Below, piece after piece: positions 17,221-26,307 of a stretch of 64,000 nucleotides of DNA. Source of the DNA: Chthonomonas sp. UBA2785 (GTDB taxonomy: Bacteria; Armatimonadota; Fimbriimonadia; Fimbriimonadales; Fimbriimonadaceae); NCBI GenBank assembly GCA_002352215.1, contig DEIB01000038.1, positions 113,148 through 177,147 on the forward strand. Direction: 5' to 3'. The notes below the pieces were generated by a model, which saw only the letters and a list, made by a program, of their open reading frames with translations, did not search any database and had not been told where the DNA came from. The position numbers and the translations under genes were made by a program. Numbering within the stretch: the first letter of the stretch is position 1; each line of letters opens with the position of its first letter.

Positions 17221-18009
17221 ATGAAGCGGCTCGAGGAAATGTTTGCGAATCTTAGGGACAAGCAAGAGAAAGCACTCATTTCTTTCGTTACCGCCGGAGA
17301 TCCGGCGCTGGATCAGCTTCTCCCGATCCTCAACACTCTGGCCGACGCCGGGACGGACGCCATCGAAATCGGCCTCCCCTTCTCGGATCCGATTGCCGAT
17401 GGCCCGACCATCCAAGCCAGCAGCCAGCGCGCCCTCGATCGCGGCGTCACCACCCAAGCCGTCCTGGAGGCCATCCAGGGCTTCAACCGCGTGCCACTCA
17501 TTCTCATGGGATATCTCAACCCGATGATGCGGATGGGCCTCCCTGCTTTTGCCCAAGCGGCCAAGAGCGCCGGCGCCAGCGCCACCATCGTCTGCGACAT
17601 GATCCCCGAGGAAGGCGCGGACTGGTTTGCTGCTAGCCGCGAAGCCGGACTGGACAATGTCCTGCTCGCCGCCCCTACCAGCACTTCTGAGCGCCTACTG
17701 CAAGTGGTGAACCACGCCCAGGGGTTCATCTACGCCGTCAGCCGCACCGGCGTGACCGGCGCGGGCAACCAAGAGGCCCCCGAATATGTAAGCCTGGTGG
17801 AGCGGCTCCGCCGCATGACGGACCTCCCCGTCTGCGTGGGCTTTGGCATCCGCGAACCCCAAGACGTGCGCGATGTGTGCCAGGTGGCCGATGGGGCGGT
17901 CGTGGGTTCCTTCCTGGTGGACCTCATCCACCGGGAGTGGAAAAACGGCGAGGGCAGCGCCCGCATCCACGATGCGGTAGCTGCCCTCAAGGCCGCAACT
18001 CGACCCTGA
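17221..18009 (+). CDS. trpA: Tryptophan synthase alpha chain
   Basis: A 262-residue TIM-barrel enzyme that cleaves indole-3-glycerol phosphate to indole and glyceraldehyde 3-phosphate, passing indole to TrpB. The catalytic Glu (E49 in DAIEIGLPFSDPIADGP) and Asp (D60) are present, as are the phosphate-binding GVTGA loop and the C-terminal GFGI and GSFLV segments. No trpB or other trp gene adjoins it, so the pathway genes are scattered. Length is typical. Confidence 0.96.
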   Translation: MKRLEEMFANLRDKQEKALISFVTAGDPALDQLLPILNTLADAGTDAIEIGLPFSDPIADGPTIQASSQRALDRGVTTQAVLEAIQGFNRVPLILMGYLNPMMRMGLPAFAQAAKSAGASATIVCDMIPEEGADWFAASREAGLDNVLLAAPTSTSERLLQVVNHAQGFIYAVSRTGVTGAGNQEAPEYVSLVERLRRMTDLPVCVGFGIREPQDVRDVCQVADGAVVGSFLVDLIHREWKNGEGSARIHDAVAALKAATRP

Positions 18010-18012
18010 TCC

Positions 18013-19020
18013 TTAGTAGATCGAATCCGCGAAGTAGAACTGCTGCGCGTTCTCCGGAGTCACCAGGTCCACGCTGATGCGCATGTGGCGCGGCAAGTAG
18101 CCCCGCTTCTTCTCGATGTTGCCATCGCGAAGCGCGCTCACGGCCATGTGGATGCCACTAGCGATCATGTTCGGCGAGTAGGTCACCGTAGCCGGGAACA
18201 TGGCGTCCTTGTCCATGACCTTCTTGACCACGTCCTTCATGCCGCCCCCACCGACGATCCACACATTGGTGCGGTTGGCTTCCTTCAGCGCTTGTTCCAC
18301 GCCCAGGGCCATGTCGTCGTCGGCCGCCCACACAGCGGCGAGGTCAGCATGCTTCGGCAGCAGGGTTTGCACAGCCTTGTAGGCTTGGTCACGGTTCCAG
18401 CCGCCTTCCGGCTCAGCCACGATTTGGATGCCCGGCGTGCCCTTAATGGCTTCCTTGAATCCATTCAGGCGGTCGGTGTTCACAGTGCTCGGCAGGCCTT
18501 GCAGGGCAATCACCTTGCCGTTGCCGTTCAGCTTCTTGCTCATGAACTCAGCGGCCACGCGGCCAAAGCCGATGTTGTCGCCTTCCAAGAAAATGTCGGC
18601 CACCGGCTCGGTAAAGCCTCGGTCCACACTCACCACATAGACGCCGCGCTCCTTAGCGGTCTTGGCGACCGGGGTGATGGCGGCACTTTCCGTCGCCAGA
18701 ATCACCATGCCATCCACGCCCTTGGCCAGCATCGCTTCGATATCCGAAACCTGCTTGCTCGGCGAATCGCTCGTCACAATCGTGATTTCAGCATCGGGAT
18801 ACAAGGCCTTGGTTTGCTCCGCCCACCAGTTCACGCCGGCCGTCCAGCCGTGCGTGGCGGAGGGGATCGAAACCCCAATGCGAACCTTCTGACCCGCCGC
18901 CGGGGCGGCGCCGCCAGCCGGGGCTGCGCCCGAAGCTGTCGGGGCACTCGAACTCGTGCAGCCCACAAATAGCGTGCTCGCCGCTAAGAGAGACGCTGCA
19001 ATTGCGCTCCATCGAATCAT
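18013..19020 (-). CDS. Ribose/rhamnose-type ABC transporter substrate-binding lipoprotein
   Basis: A 335-residue periplasmic-binding protein of the RbsB family (Peripla_BP_4). An N-terminal lipobox (LFVGC, Cys about 21) anchors it to a membrane, and a low-complexity Ala/Gly/Pro linker follows. Conserved features include IGVSIPSATHGWTAGVNWWAEQ, the KGVDGMVILATES hinge strand, VYVVSVDRGF and VWAADDDMALGVEQAL. GGAAGAG precedes the ATG. It is the last gene of a permease-ATPase cassette; the sugar is not predictable (ribose, xylose, rhamnose and autoinducer-2 are all possible). Confidence 0.92.
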   Translation of the reverse strand: MIRWSAIAASLLAASTLFVGCTSSSAPTASGAAPAGGAAPAAGQKVRIGVSIPSATHGWTAGVNWWAEQTKALYPDAEITIVTSDSPSKQVSDIEAMLAKGVDGMVILATESAAITPVAKTAKERGVYVVSVDRGFTEPVADIFLEGDNIGFGRVAAEFMSKKLNGNGKVIALQGLPSTVNTDRLNGFKEAIKGTPGIQIVAEPEGGWNRDQAYKAVQTLLPKHADLAAVWAADDDMALGVEQALKEANRTNVWIVGGGGMKDVVKKVMDKDAMFPATVTYSPNMIASGIHMAVSALRDGNIEKKRGYLPRHMRISVDLVTPENAQQFYFADSIY

Positions 19021-19030
19021 ATCTCTTCCT

Positions 19031-19993
19031 TCAGCTCGCCTTGCGTTCGCGTTGAACCATGGCGGCCAAGAGAATGATAGCCCCTTTTACAAAGCCTTTC
19101 CAATTCGAATCGACGTTTTGTAGGACGAGCATGTTGCCAATCAGGGCCAGGATCAGCACGCCGAACACGGTGTTGATGACTTTGCCCTTGCCCCCGGCCA
19201 GGCTGGCGCCCCCGATGACCACCGCCGCAATGGCGTCGAGTTCGTACAGGGTGCCCATGTTATTGGTGGAAACACTGTTGAGGCGCGAGGCATAGATGAG
19301 CCCCGCCAGCCCCGAGCAAAGCCCAAGAAACAGATACGAAAGCGTCTTAAGCTTGGCCACGGGCAACGCTGCGTAGTGCGATGCCTTCTCGTTGCTGCCC
19401 ACGGCTACCCAGCCGCGCCCCAGGGCCGTGCGCTCCAGCAAGATGTGCGCGATCACCGCCATCCCGATGAAGATCATCATCCCCCAGGTGAGCTTGAGGT
19501 TGCCTCCCAGGTTGATACCCTCATTGGCAATACGCGGGAACAGGTCCGGGCTCATGGAGCGGATTTCCCCCGCCTGGCCGATGACCAAGGCGAGGCTCCG
19601 GAACGCCACCAGCCCACACAGGGTCGCCACAAAGGGCGCGAGCCGCCCCAAGGTCACCAGCAAGCCGTTGATGAGCCCAAGCACCGTGCCCAGCCCCACC
19701 GTCACCACGCTGGCAATGGCTACCGCCGCTGCGCCCCCGGCCGGACCTTGTTGGTTCAAAGCGGTTAAGCCGACCGCCGCCGCCAGGGTCATCAAGGCCC
19801 CGACGCTGAGGTCAATTCCCCCGGCCACGATCACGATGGTCATGCCCACCGCGATGAGGCCAATATCCACGTTCTGACGGACCAGAAGCAGAAGGTTCTC
19901 GGGCCGCAAGAAGTTGCCCGGGTCCATGATGGCGCTGACGATGAACAGCAGGAAGAAGGCGACGATGACGCCGTATTGCTTGAGGAACTTCAC
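19031..19993 (-). CDS. Ribose-type ABC transporter permease
   Basis: A 320-residue RbsC-family inner-membrane permease with about ten helices. The family signature near the N-terminus (NVDIGLIAVGMTIVIVAGGIDLSVG) and the C-terminal IAAVVIGGASLAGGKG loop that contacts the ATPase are intact. Its start overlaps the ATPase stop by four bases, so the three-gene cassette is translated in one unit with the binding protein downstream. Confidence 0.95.
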   Translation of the reverse strand: MKFLKQYGVIVAFFLLFIVSAIMDPGNFLRPENLLLLVRQNVDIGLIAVGMTIVIVAGGIDLSVGALMTLAAAVGLTALNQQGPAGGAAAVAIASVVTVGLGTVLGLINGLLVTLGRLAPFVATLCGLVAFRSLALVIGQAGEIRSMSPDLFPRIANEGINLGGNLKLTWGMMIFIGMAVIAHILLERTALGRGWVAVGSNEKASHYAALPVAKLKTLSYLFLGLCSGLAGLIYASRLNSVSTNNMGTLYELDAIAAVVIGGASLAGGKGKVINTVFGVLILALIGNMLVLQNVDSNWKGFVKGAIILLAAMVQRERKAS

Positions 19994-21477
19994 GCCACGT
20001 CCTCCCCGGTTTCAACCCCGGCGGCATAGTTCAAAATCGTCTCTTCGGTCATTTCGGTTCCTGTCACTTCTCCCACAATGCGGCCCTGGCGCATCACCAG
20101 AATACGGTGGCAAAGGCCAATCAATTCCGGCATTTCGCTGCTCGCCACCACGCAGGCGCGGCCCTCGGCGGCCAGGTCGGCAATGACCTTGTAAATCTCG
20201 GCCTTCGCGCCAATATCCACCCCGCGCGTCGGTTCATCCAGCAGCAGCACTGCCGGGTCGCCTTCCAGCCACTTGGCCAGGGCTACTTTCTGCTGGTTCC
20301 CTCCACTCAGGCTGCCTACCGGGTCCTCCGCACTGCGCATTTTGATGTCGAGGCGCTCCTTCCAGGCTTCGGTGGCCGCGCGGCGCGCGCCAGCATTGAG
20401 CATGGGCCGGGCAAACTTGGGCAGCTGCGCCATTCCGATGTTCTCCTCAATGCTGAGATCAATGTGCAAGCCCGTCACCTTGCGATCCTCAGGCACGTAG
20501 GCGATCCCTTGGGCGAGGCGCTGGCGCGCGTTGCCGGAGACAGCCTGCCCCTTCAGTGAGATCTGACCTGAACAAGGGCGCAAGCCAGCGATGGCTTCCA
20601 GAAGCTCAGTTCGGCCCGCACCCACCAGCCCCGCGACACCCAGAATCTCACCTTCTCGAAGCTCAAACTGGGCGCCTTGCACGAGCGGCGGGGCACTCAG
20701 CCCTTGCACCTGCATCGCCACGGGCTTGCCGTCTACATCCGTGCGGGCGGGATACATGTCTTCCAGATCGCGGCCCACCATCGCCGGGGCCAGCACTTCG
20801 GGGGCGAGGTCCGGGGCGCGGAACTCCTTCACCACCTGCCCGTCGCGCAGCACGGTCACCACGTCGCACACGGCTTCAATCTCATCCAAGTGGTGGCTGA
20901 CAAAGGCAATGCCCACCCCTTCGCTCTTGAGCTGGCGCATCAGGTCGAGCAGTTTCAGTGTGGCCGGGCGCGGCAGTACGGCGGTGGGCTCGTCGAAGAT
21001 GATGATCCGAGCGTTCTGGCTCATCGCTCGGGCAATTTCCACCAGTTGCTGCTCCGCCAGGGGGAGGTCACGCACGAGGGCATCGGGGTCAGAAGGGCTC
21101 CCCACGCGCTCTAAAGCCCGCACCGCGATCTCTCGCATGGCCGCTCGGTCGAGCAGGCCTGCACGACGGGGTTCTCGCCCCAGTGAAATGTTCTCGATCA
21201 CGGTCAGATCGGGAATCAGGTTGAGCTCTTGGTGGACGACCGCAATCCCGGCGTCGCTGGCCTCGCGGGGGCGAGCAAACCGGCGCGCCAAGCCATCCAC
21301 TCTCAGTTCGCCTTCGCTGGGGATGATGAGTCCGCTGAGAATACGCAAAAGGGTGCTCTTCCCCGCCCCGTTCTCGCCAATCAGGCCGTGAATCTCTCCG
21401 ACCTGCAGCCGCAGGTTCACCGACGTGAGGGCCGCAAAAGAACCGAAGCGGTGCGTGATCCCCTGCGCCTCCACCAT
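19990..21477 (-). CDS. Ribose-type ABC transporter ATP-binding protein (two fused NBDs)
   Basis: A 495-residue RbsA-family ATPase carrying two nucleotide-binding domains. The N-terminal domain has GENGAGKSTLLRILSG (Walker A), a variant signature LPLAEQQLVEIARAM and IIIFDEPTAVL (Walker B); the C-terminal domain has the degenerate Walker A typical of the family (GLVGAGRTELLEAIAG), an LSGGNQQKVALAKWL signature and LLLDEPTRGVDIG. It energises the adjacent permease. A TATAAG hexamer nine bases before the ATG may be its -10. Confidence 0.95.
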   Translation of the reverse strand: MVEAQGITHRFGSFAALTSVNLRLQVGEIHGLIGENGAGKSTLLRILSGLIIPSEGELRVDGLARRFARPREASDAGIAVVHQELNLIPDLTVIENISLGREPRRAGLLDRAAMREIAVRALERVGSPSDPDALVRDLPLAEQQLVEIARAMSQNARIIIFDEPTAVLPRPATLKLLDLMRQLKSEGVGIAFVSHHLDEIEAVCDVVTVLRDGQVVKEFRAPDLAPEVLAPAMVGRDLEDMYPARTDVDGKPVAMQVQGLSAPPLVQGAQFELREGEILGVAGLVGAGRTELLEAIAGLRPCSGQISLKGQAVSGNARQRLAQGIAYVPEDRKVTGLHIDLSIEENIGMAQLPKFARPMLNAGARRAATEAWKERLDIKMRSAEDPVGSLSGGNQQKVALAKWLEGDPAVLLLDEPTRGVDIGAKAEIYKVIADLAAEGRACVVASSEMPELIGLCHRILVMRQGRIVGEVTGTEMTEETILNYAAGVETGEDVA

Positions 21478-21519
21478 CGGGAAGGACTTATACCTTCCCC
21501 GTTCCCCTCGCGGGGTGGG

Positions 21520-22137
21520 TTACCACATCTTTTCCATGCGCAGGCCCTTCATGCCGAACCAGATTGGCCCAACAATCAGCGCCGCCACGATGAGGAAGGA
21601 GAGGATGCACACCACCGCCCCCACCAAGCCGAAGAGGCCATCTTCTTCCAAGTAACCCAGCCCGACCATGAACACGCCGATGGCGCAGATGCTATTGGTC
21701 ACCGGGAACGGCACCATCATCGCGATGCTCGCCAGCATCACGGAGATGGCCAGCAGGTTCGGGCCGATGCCCTGATACAAAAATCCCATGCGCGGGCGCA
21801 GCATCCGCTCGAACTTCGCCATGAAGCCTGGCATGGCCGCCCACATCTTCTTAGGGTTGCCGCCCTTGCTGGTGACCTTCCGGTTCAACACACTCTTGGG
21901 GAGCCACGGCGTCGGTCGCCCGATCAACATCTGCGCGGCCAACACGACCTGCAACAACCCAAACGGCAGGGTGAACCCCGGGGGCGTGAAGGGCAAGGCC
22001 GTGGGGAGCGGGCTGATGGTGAGCAGCAGACCGTAGCCCTTGCCTTCCACCCGGTCGAGCAAGTCGCCGATGGTGAAATCTTCCCCTGCGCTATCGAAAG
22101 CGGATCGAAGTTGCTCCGAGAGGGCGACGGAAGACAT
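21520..22137 (-). CDS. ExoD-like membrane protein
   Basis: A 205-residue protein of the exopolysaccharide-synthesis ExoD family. The N-terminal soluble part (FTIGDLLDRVEGKGYGLLLTISPLPTALP) and the following membrane helices with RPTPWLPKSVLNRKV fit the family. ExoD proteins are linked to exopolysaccharide production and alkali tolerance in rhizobia, but their biochemical role is unclear. The internal ATG giving MSSVALSEQL was chosen because the family begins there and TACACT lies eight bases before it. Confidence 0.85.
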   Translation of the reverse strand: MSSVALSEQLRSAFDSAGEDFTIGDLLDRVEGKGYGLLLTISPLPTALPFTPPGFTLPFGLLQVVLAAQMLIGRPTPWLPKSVLNRKVTSKGGNPKKMWAAMPGFMAKFERMLRPRMGFLYQGIGPNLLAISVMLASIAMMVPFPVTNSICAIGVFMVGLGYLEEDGLFGLVGAVVCILSFLIVAALIVGPIWFGMKGLRMEKMW

Positions 22138-22171
22138 CGCCCTCAAGTGTAACGCCCGGAGGCTAGGTTGG

Positions 22172-24568
22172 CTAGTCCAGGGGCTCCAATCGGACCATGA
22201 GCGTGGCGTAGCCATCAATCTCAAAGTGCTCGATGTCAATCACGTCTTGCCCCTTCAGCACCACTTCCGCCGCGTACTCGGTTGGCCCTTGGTATTTCCA
22301 GGCGTTGCTGATGACTTCTTGGCCATTCAAGCGCACCCGGCAGCCGTCGTCGGTCGTCACGCGCAGGCGGTAGCGACCCGGAGCGGCCTGCACCACGCCG
22401 CGCGCCACCGTCGCCCAGTAGTTGTCGGGCACCCCGGCTCGCGGAGATCCATAAGCCGTGATTTCCAGTCGATTGGTGGTGAACTGGGCCAGCGGCGCCC
22501 CTTTCAGGATCGCGGCAAAGGCCTCGGCCTGGGTGCGCGGGTCGCTGGTGTCCTTCTGCCAGGCGTAGTGCTTCACATCCCACTGGATCGGCACGTTGGT
22601 GCGGCGGAAGCCAAACGGCACCCGGCTGCCCGCCGGGCTCACCACACCTCGGTAGTCCACGGTTTGCTGGCCCACAAATTCGAGTTGAATCTCGGTGATG
22701 GCCGAGGGATTTTCCAGATCCGTCGTCACCGTCACTTGGCCGGGCACTTGGCCGCGGGTGGCACTCAGCGTCACGCCCTTGCTGCTCCTCACTTGCCACT
22801 TGCCCACCGGGCCAAGGATGTCGAACACTTGGGTCTGCGTCTTCCCGTCCGCCGACGTGGTCACCGGCAGGCGCGGCCACAGTTTGGGGCTCTGGAAGTC
22901 GTACGGCCCCCATTCGTCCACCAGGATGTAGCGTCGCCCGCGCAGGGTGCCCGCCGCCAGGAACGGATCCTTGCCTCCTCGGAGCGGCGAGGGCGCCATT
23001 TCATAAATCATCTGCTCGAGCGCGCCGGATTCCGCCGTCTTCATCTCGTCCATCGCCCCGGGCAGCTGCCAGTTGCGAGCGTAGGGATCCCACGGGACGT
23101 TAAACCGACTCAGGTACTCGCGCTGGTCAAACTTTTCCGCAACAATGACGTTGCCACTGCCCTGCATGGTCGGCGGCGCAGCGGGCGTGGGGCTAGGCAC
23201 GAAACTCACGTTGCGCGCGGGCACCTCGGCCGGCCATTGCGGCTCGGTCGCCCCCCGATACTCGGAGTTCTCGAACCGCATACCGGGCAAGTTGCCCTTC
23301 AGCTCAAACGGCTTGGCCAGGCGCGCCATTAGGTTGTGGCGCAGGGAGATGTTCTCCGTGTCGGTCAGCCAGAACGCGGGGCCATCCACGTCCGCCACCA
23401 GGTTCCACTCGAAAGTCAGGTCGCGGCTCTTGGTGTCGCGGTGCTTGGGGTAGCCCCAGTTCGGGTCTTGGCTGGCGTTCTGCCAAATGCGCAGCACGTT
23501 GCGGTCGCGCCGGAACGTGTTACCCAGAATCTTGTTGTCCTGGCCGTGTTCAATAGCGATGGCTTCAGCGTTGAGGCCGAACACGTTGCCCGCAATCAGG
23601 GTGTCGTAGCTGTAACCGCCCCAAACCCCGTGCCAGCACTCCATCACCTTGTTGTTCACAAACTGGTTGCGGCTGAAGGTGGCCTCAATCCCGTTGGTGG
23701 GCGCGTGAGAGAAGTCGTTCCCGAACAGCAGGTTGTCGTTGCAGCCGCCTTCGCCCGTGTCCATGGTGGTCTGCCCTGCCCAGAGGAAGAAGCCGTCCCC
23801 GCCGTGCGTCACCGAGTTGTAGGCAAACACGTTGCGGTGTGATTGCTCGTAAATCAGGATGCCCGTGCTGTCCTGGCCCCGGTTATAAACCCCGTGGCTG
23901 TAGCCGCGCACGCACCAGTCAATGTTGTTGTGCATGATGCGGTTGCCGCTGCTGCGGTACATCCCCACGCCCACGCTGCTGAGGAAGGAAAAGTCGGAGT
24001 TCCACACCAGGCCCCCATCGGTGCGGGTCATCATCAGCCCGTTTTGGCCGCCCCGGGCCACCACGTCGCGCACTTCAAAGCGGTCGCAGTTATCCAAGTA
24101 GAGCGCGGCCCCGTAGCGTAGCCACTCATTCTTGTCGTTCTGGTGGTAGCTCATCCAGTCCGAGGTGTCTTCCTTCTCCAGCGTGCTCTTGAGGTGCTGC
24201 TTCCAGTTGTAAGAAAGGTCGGAATTCGTGATCTTGAGGCCGGGGCTGTGCCGCGCCATGATGCCGACCTTGTAGCCGTGGACCTTGGCGTTGCGAATCT
24301 CGACGCCCGTGCCTTCGATCAGCAAGCCGGTGCCGGTGCGCTGGTCGGGCTCCACTGTGGGTTCAGTACCCCGGATGGTCACGCCACTCAGGTCAATCGT
24401 GATGTTATCGCCTTCAATAAAGATGGCCGCCCCCGTGCCATCCTCTTTGGTGTTGGGCAAGATGTAAGTGCCAGGGCGCACGCGCACGCTCGACGTGATC
24501 TTCATCCCGGGGGTCAGCGTGACTTCGGGGAGCGCCGGGGGCGCGGCAAGTAGGATCGGCCAAAGCAT
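22172..24568 (-). CDS. Secreted right-handed beta-helix protein with C-terminal PA14-like domain
   Basis: A 798-residue exported protein. A short signal peptide (MLWPILLAAPPALP) precedes a NosD/pectate-lyase-like parallel beta-helix, recognisable by successive N-x-I/V-x-x-N rungs (for example NRIMHNNIDW, NVFAYNSVTH, DTLIAGNVFGLN, NKILGNTFRR) over about residues 45-430. The last about 80 residues (RYRLRVTTDDGCRVRLNGQ) look like a PA14 carbohydrate-binding domain. It is likely a polysaccharide-binding or -cleaving enzyme; no catalytic residues can be assigned. It lies directly downstream of a sugar ABC transporter, which suggests it supplies or recognises the imported glycan. Confidence 0.82.
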   Translation of the reverse strand: MLWPILLAAPPALPEVTLTPGMKITSSVRVRPGTYILPNTKEDGTGAAIFIEGDNITIDLSGVTIRGTEPTVEPDQRTGTGLLIEGTGVEIRNAKVHGYKVGIMARHSPGLKITNSDLSYNWKQHLKSTLEKEDTSDWMSYHQNDKNEWLRYGAALYLDNCDRFEVRDVVARGGQNGLMMTRTDGGLVWNSDFSFLSSVGVGMYRSSGNRIMHNNIDWCVRGYSHGVYNRGQDSTGILIYEQSHRNVFAYNSVTHGGDGFFLWAGQTTMDTGEGGCNDNLLFGNDFSHAPTNGIEATFSRNQFVNNKVMECWHGVWGGYSYDTLIAGNVFGLNAEAIAIEHGQDNKILGNTFRRDRNVLRIWQNASQDPNWGYPKHRDTKSRDLTFEWNLVADVDGPAFWLTDTENISLRHNLMARLAKPFELKGNLPGMRFENSEYRGATEPQWPAEVPARNVSFVPSPTPAAPPTMQGSGNVIVAEKFDQREYLSRFNVPWDPYARNWQLPGAMDEMKTAESGALEQMIYEMAPSPLRGGKDPFLAAGTLRGRRYILVDEWGPYDFQSPKLWPRLPVTTSADGKTQTQVFDILGPVGKWQVRSSKGVTLSATRGQVPGQVTVTTDLENPSAITEIQLEFVGQQTVDYRGVVSPAGSRVPFGFRRTNVPIQWDVKHYAWQKDTSDPRTQAEAFAAILKGAPLAQFTTNRLEITAYGSPRAGVPDNYWATVARGVVQAAPGRYRLRVTTDDGCRVRLNGQEVISNAWKYQGPTEYAAEVVLKGQDVIDIEHFEIDGYATLMVRLEPLD

Positions 24569-24620
24569 CTCTAGTGGTTTACCCCTCTTGGCGCGGACTT
24601 CGCTCCCGGCTCGCGAAGGA

Positions 24621-25442
24621 TTACTTGATGCCGCCGAGCGTCACGCCGCGCACAAAGTGCCGCTGCAAGGCCAGGAATACCAGCAGCACGGGCACCAACG
24701 TGATGACCGCCGCCGTCATTTGCAGGGGCCAATTGGTGGTGCCATAGCCGGCACGGAAGATGCTCAGCCCAACCTCAAGCGTGCGCATATCCTGGCTTTG
24801 GGTGGCAATGAGGGGCCAGAAAAAGTCGGTCCAAACGGCGATGAACGAGAACGCCGCGCAGGTGGCCACGGCCGGGCGCGCCATCGGCATAAACAGCCAG
24901 GCAAAGATGCGAAAATCGCTGGCCCCATCCAGGCGGGCCGCTTCTTCCAACTCCTGTGGGATCGCCATAAAGAACTGCCGGAGCAAGAACACATTGAAGG
25001 CGCTGGAAATGCCCGGGATGATGAGCGCGGCGTAGGTGTCCAGCCAACCCCACTCGCGCATCATGAGGAACACCGGAATCTGCGTAACCGCCCCCGCGAA
25101 CATCATGCTGGCGAGGAACAGGCCGAAGACCGCTTCCCGCCCCCGGAACGCATACCGCGCGAACCCAAAACCCGCCATCCCGCAGACCAAGACCTGCGCC
25201 GCCACCACCACCGCCGACACGAACAACGAGTTGAAGAAGAAACGACCGACCGGAATCTCGGTGCGGAATAGCACGATGCCGTAGTTCTCCCACGCCCAGT
25301 TCTGGGGCAGAAGGGCGCTGAGTTCGGGGATCGGGCTGCGGCTGGGGTGCAGGCTCACCAACAGCATCCAGATGAAGGGAGCGGCCAAGAACAATGCCAG
25401 CAGGGAGAGCCCAAGGTAGGTGAACAGGGCCTTAGCTCGCAT
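24621..25442 (-). CDS. Carbohydrate ABC transporter permease, MalG/UgpE type
   Basis: A 273-residue inner-membrane permease with six helices. The cytoplasmic EAA loop that binds the ATPase is present (IPQELEEAARLDGASDFRIF), placing it in the CUT1 family. Its N-terminus overlaps the partner permease by eleven bases. It works with the two upstream genes to import a glycan or oligosaccharide. Confidence 0.95.
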   Translation of the reverse strand: MRAKALFTYLGLSLLALFLAAPFIWMLLVSLHPSRSPIPELSALLPQNWAWENYGIVLFRTEIPVGRFFFNSLFVSAVVVAAQVLVCGMAGFGFARYAFRGREAVFGLFLASMMFAGAVTQIPVFLMMREWGWLDTYAALIIPGISSAFNVFLLRQFFMAIPQELEEAARLDGASDFRIFAWLFMPMARPAVATCAAFSFIAVWTDFFWPLIATQSQDMRTLEVGLSIFRAGYGTTNWPLQMTAAVITLVPVLLVFLALQRHFVRGVTLGGIK

Positions 25443-26307
25443 CGTAGCCCTCCAGTCGGCGGCGCATCATTCGGAACTGCGCCAGGCTCACCAAGCCCAG
25501 CAAGAACAGCAAGACAAAGCTCTGCGCGGAGGCGGCCGAGACGTTGAAGTTCTCCCAAGCCGTGACGTAGATGTGGTAGCCCACCAGGTTGGTGCTGCCC
25601 ATCGGCCGCCCGTTCGTCATCATGTAGACCGGGGTGAAGGTCTGGAACGCCCCAATCGTGCTGGTGACCAGCACAAACAGGTGCGTGGGGGCGAGGAGCG
25701 GCATCGTCATCCGCCAGAACTTCTGCCAGCCGCTGGCCCCATCGAGGGAAGCCGCTTCGTACACCGTCACGGGGAGGCTCATCAGCCCCGCCACGTAGAT
25801 GATCATGCGCGGGCCCAGCCCCACCCAGACGGACATGAAGGCCAAGGCGGGCAGCGCCCACCCACTTTCGTTCAGGAAGTCGATGCTAGGTTGCCCTAGC
25901 CCCATCAGCATCGTGTTGATGAGGCCCCGCTCGGGCAGATACACGTAGATCCAGAGCATGGCGATGGCCACGCCGCTGCTCACCGCCGGGATGTAGAAGA
26001 GAGTCCGGAACCACGCCATCCCTTTGAGCGGCTGACTGACGGCCAGCGCCACCAGCAGGGCGGCCACCAGCCCGCCCGGAACCGCCATGAGCGCGTATTT
26101 GAACGTCTGCCCCATCGAGCCCCAGAACGCTTGGTCGGCCATCAGGCGTTGGTATTGATCTAGCCCCACAAAGGTGCGCTCGTCGCGGAGGATGTCCCAC
26201 CGGAACAGGCTCACGTACGCCGCATATGCCACTGGCACAAAGGCGAACACCAGCAAATGCAACGTGGCCGGGGCGATGAACCACCATCCGGTCTGCGACT
26301 TCCTCAT
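25432..26307 (-). CDS. Carbohydrate ABC transporter permease, MalF/UgpA type
   Basis: A 291-residue CUT1-family permease with six membrane helices, a large periplasmic loop and an EAA motif (LPVTVYEAASLDGASGWQKF). It pairs with the MalG-type permease. The start overlaps the stop of the binding-protein gene by four bases, indicating tight translational coupling. Confidence 0.95.
   Translation of the reverse strand: MRKSQTGWWFIAPATLHLLVFAFVPVAYAAYVSLFRWDILRDERTFVGLDQYQRLMADQAFWGSMGQTFKYALMAVPGGLVAALLVALAVSQPLKGMAWFRTLFYIPAVSSGVAIAMLWIYVYLPERGLINTMLMGLGQPSIDFLNESGWALPALAFMSVWVGLGPRMIIYVAGLMSLPVTVYEAASLDGASGWQKFWRMTMPLLAPTHLFVLVTSTIGAFQTFTPVYMMTNGRPMGSTNLVGYHIYVTAWENFNVSAASAQSFVLLFLLGLVSLAQFRMMRRRLEGYDAS

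Noticed and set aside
17000..18009. A trp operon around trpA
   Set aside because: No trpB, trpC, trpF or leader peptide with Trp codons is present; neighbours are unrelated envelope genes.
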